Part shown: positions 7,288 to 7,599 of the stretch, piece after piece
Numbering within the stretch: position 1 is the first letter of the stretch
Layout of the letters: each line of letters opens with the position of its first letter
Assembly: GCA_002733465.1 (NCBI GenBank)
Contig: NVVT01000018.1
Span: forward strand, 20,370-27,968
Source: Kangiella sp.
GTDB taxonomy: Bacteria; Pseudomonadota; Gammaproteobacteria; Enterobacterales; Kangiellaceae
Reading direction: 5' to 3'
DNA: 7,599 nucleotides
Program-made: the position numbers and the translations under genes
Notes under the pieces: model-generated
Databases searched by the model: none
What the model was told of the DNA's origin: nothing
What the model saw: the letters and a program-made list of their open reading frames with translations, nothing else

Positions 7288-7599
7288 TCATAACATTGTC
7301 ACCGCAGAAAGAAATGCAATAATTCCAGCGATTATAAGTAATCCAAAATAGCTGATGAGAATGAAAAAAGTTTTTGGAATGATTAACCAGTAGCTTTGCT
7401 GGTAAACCGTTTTTTGAGCTTTGGACAAATAAATAGGGATGAATATGCTCAAAGCTGACCACCACGGATTTTGTAAAGCTAATCCGTAAATAATGAGAAT
7501 CGCTCCCATTAACCATGTTTGAAAATGTAAAAGGAAAATAAGATGATCAAAATATAAACTTCGTTTAAACAAATAAAGAAGCTTTAATATTATTGCAAA
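7288..7599 (-). CDS. DUF3667-family membrane protein, copy 2, C-terminal part
   Basis: The frame is open from the window's right edge to a TGA at 7288-7290, giving 103 C-terminal residues; the start lies outside. It begins FAIILKLLYLFKRSLYFDHL and contains the last three or so membrane segments. It differs from copy 1 at only three residues (LSKAQ for LAKAQ, QQSY for QQTY, SAVTML for SAITML). Of the 18 nucleotide differences, about 13 are silent, so both copies were under selection for protein sequence for most of their separate history. Whether the N-terminal zinc ribbon of this copy is intact cannot be seen. Because it is upstream of the oxygenase gene on the same strand, the two could be co-transcribed, although the 105-nt gap leaves room for a separate promoter. 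Function unknown. Confidence 0.8.
   Translation of the reverse strand, partial: FAIILKLLYLFKRSLYFDHLIFLLHFQTWLMGAILIIYGLALQNPWWSALSIFIPIYLSKAQKTVYQQSYWLIIPKTFFILISYFGLLIIAGIIAFLSAVTML
7288..7599 (-). repeat. Direct repeat, right copy (3' part of DUF3667 copy 2)
   Basis: Gap-free match to 3952-4263 in the same orientation, about 94% identical, truncated by the window edge. Identity falls away immediately past the stop codon (below 7288 the sequence is unlike that below 3952), so the repeat border on this side coincides with the gene's 3' end. Confidence 0.92.

Noticed and set aside
7279..7288. Palindrome AACAATTGTT overlapping the DUF3667 copy 2 stop codon as an operator site.
   Set aside because: It is a 10-bp A-T-rich palindrome at the end of a gene, with no second copy near a promoter; expected by chance.
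7277..7516. 79-codon frame on the - strand overlapping DUF3667 copy 2.
   Set aside because: It is an out-of-frame reading of the DUF3667 coding sequence, which is clearly the real frame because copy 1 preserves it with mostly silent changes.
3952..7599. Composite transposon or insertion-sequence pair formed by the direct repeats.
   Set aside because: The repeated sequence encodes a DUF3667 membrane protein, not a transposase, and no terminal inverted repeats or target-site duplications are visible at the one border that can be inspected.

Overview
The window looks like chromosomal DNA of an AT-rich, marine-type gammaproteobacterium. This is inferred from the protein families and their residue patterns (dihydropyrimidinase, exported BNR-repeat protein, DUF3667 membrane protein, RimK-like ATP-grasp, TauD/TfdA oxygenase). 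There is no rRNA, tRNA or marker gene to fix the taxon. The standard stop set is in use: both DUF3667 copies end at a homologous TGA, and other genes end in TAA or TAG.

Layout: (1) 1-378, 3' end of a dihydropyrimidinase gene on +. (2) 566-3920, a + strand gene for a secreted, roughly 1117-residue BNR/Asp-box beta-propeller protein, broken by a 1-nt insertion near 700 and a TGA in place of a Trp codon at 1146. (3) 3952-4811, a - strand DUF3667 zinc-ribbon/membrane protein gene. Its N-terminal half is heavily damaged (two 1-nt insertions, an in-frame TAA, missing zinc ligands), while its C-terminal half remains open. (4) 4812-5127, a stretch with no intact gene and a coding-like remnant on -. 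(5) 5128-6046, a + strand ATP-grasp ligase gene with a 1-nt insertion at 5275. (6) 6139-7182, an intact - strand TauD/TfdA Fe(II)/2-oxoglutarate dioxygenase gene, convergent with the ATP-grasp gene. (7) 7288-7599, the 3' part of a second DUF3667 gene on -, running off the window and 94% identical over 312 nt to the first copy.

Two themes stand out. First, three of the four genes whose start and end both lie in the window carry disabling lesions, while the oxygenase gene and the visible parts of the two edge genes are open. Either this is a segment in active decay, or some of the single-base insertions are sequencing errors. The damage in DUF3667 copy 1 is too varied for error alone. Second, two DUF3667 copies in direct orientation bracket the ATP-grasp/oxygenase pair. 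Recombination between them would delete a 3336-bp unit holding both enzymes. I see no mobile element, CRISPR array, RNA gene or defence system, and no clear evidence of an entirely new system. The ligase/oxygenase pair is the best candidate for uncharacterised small-molecule chemistry.
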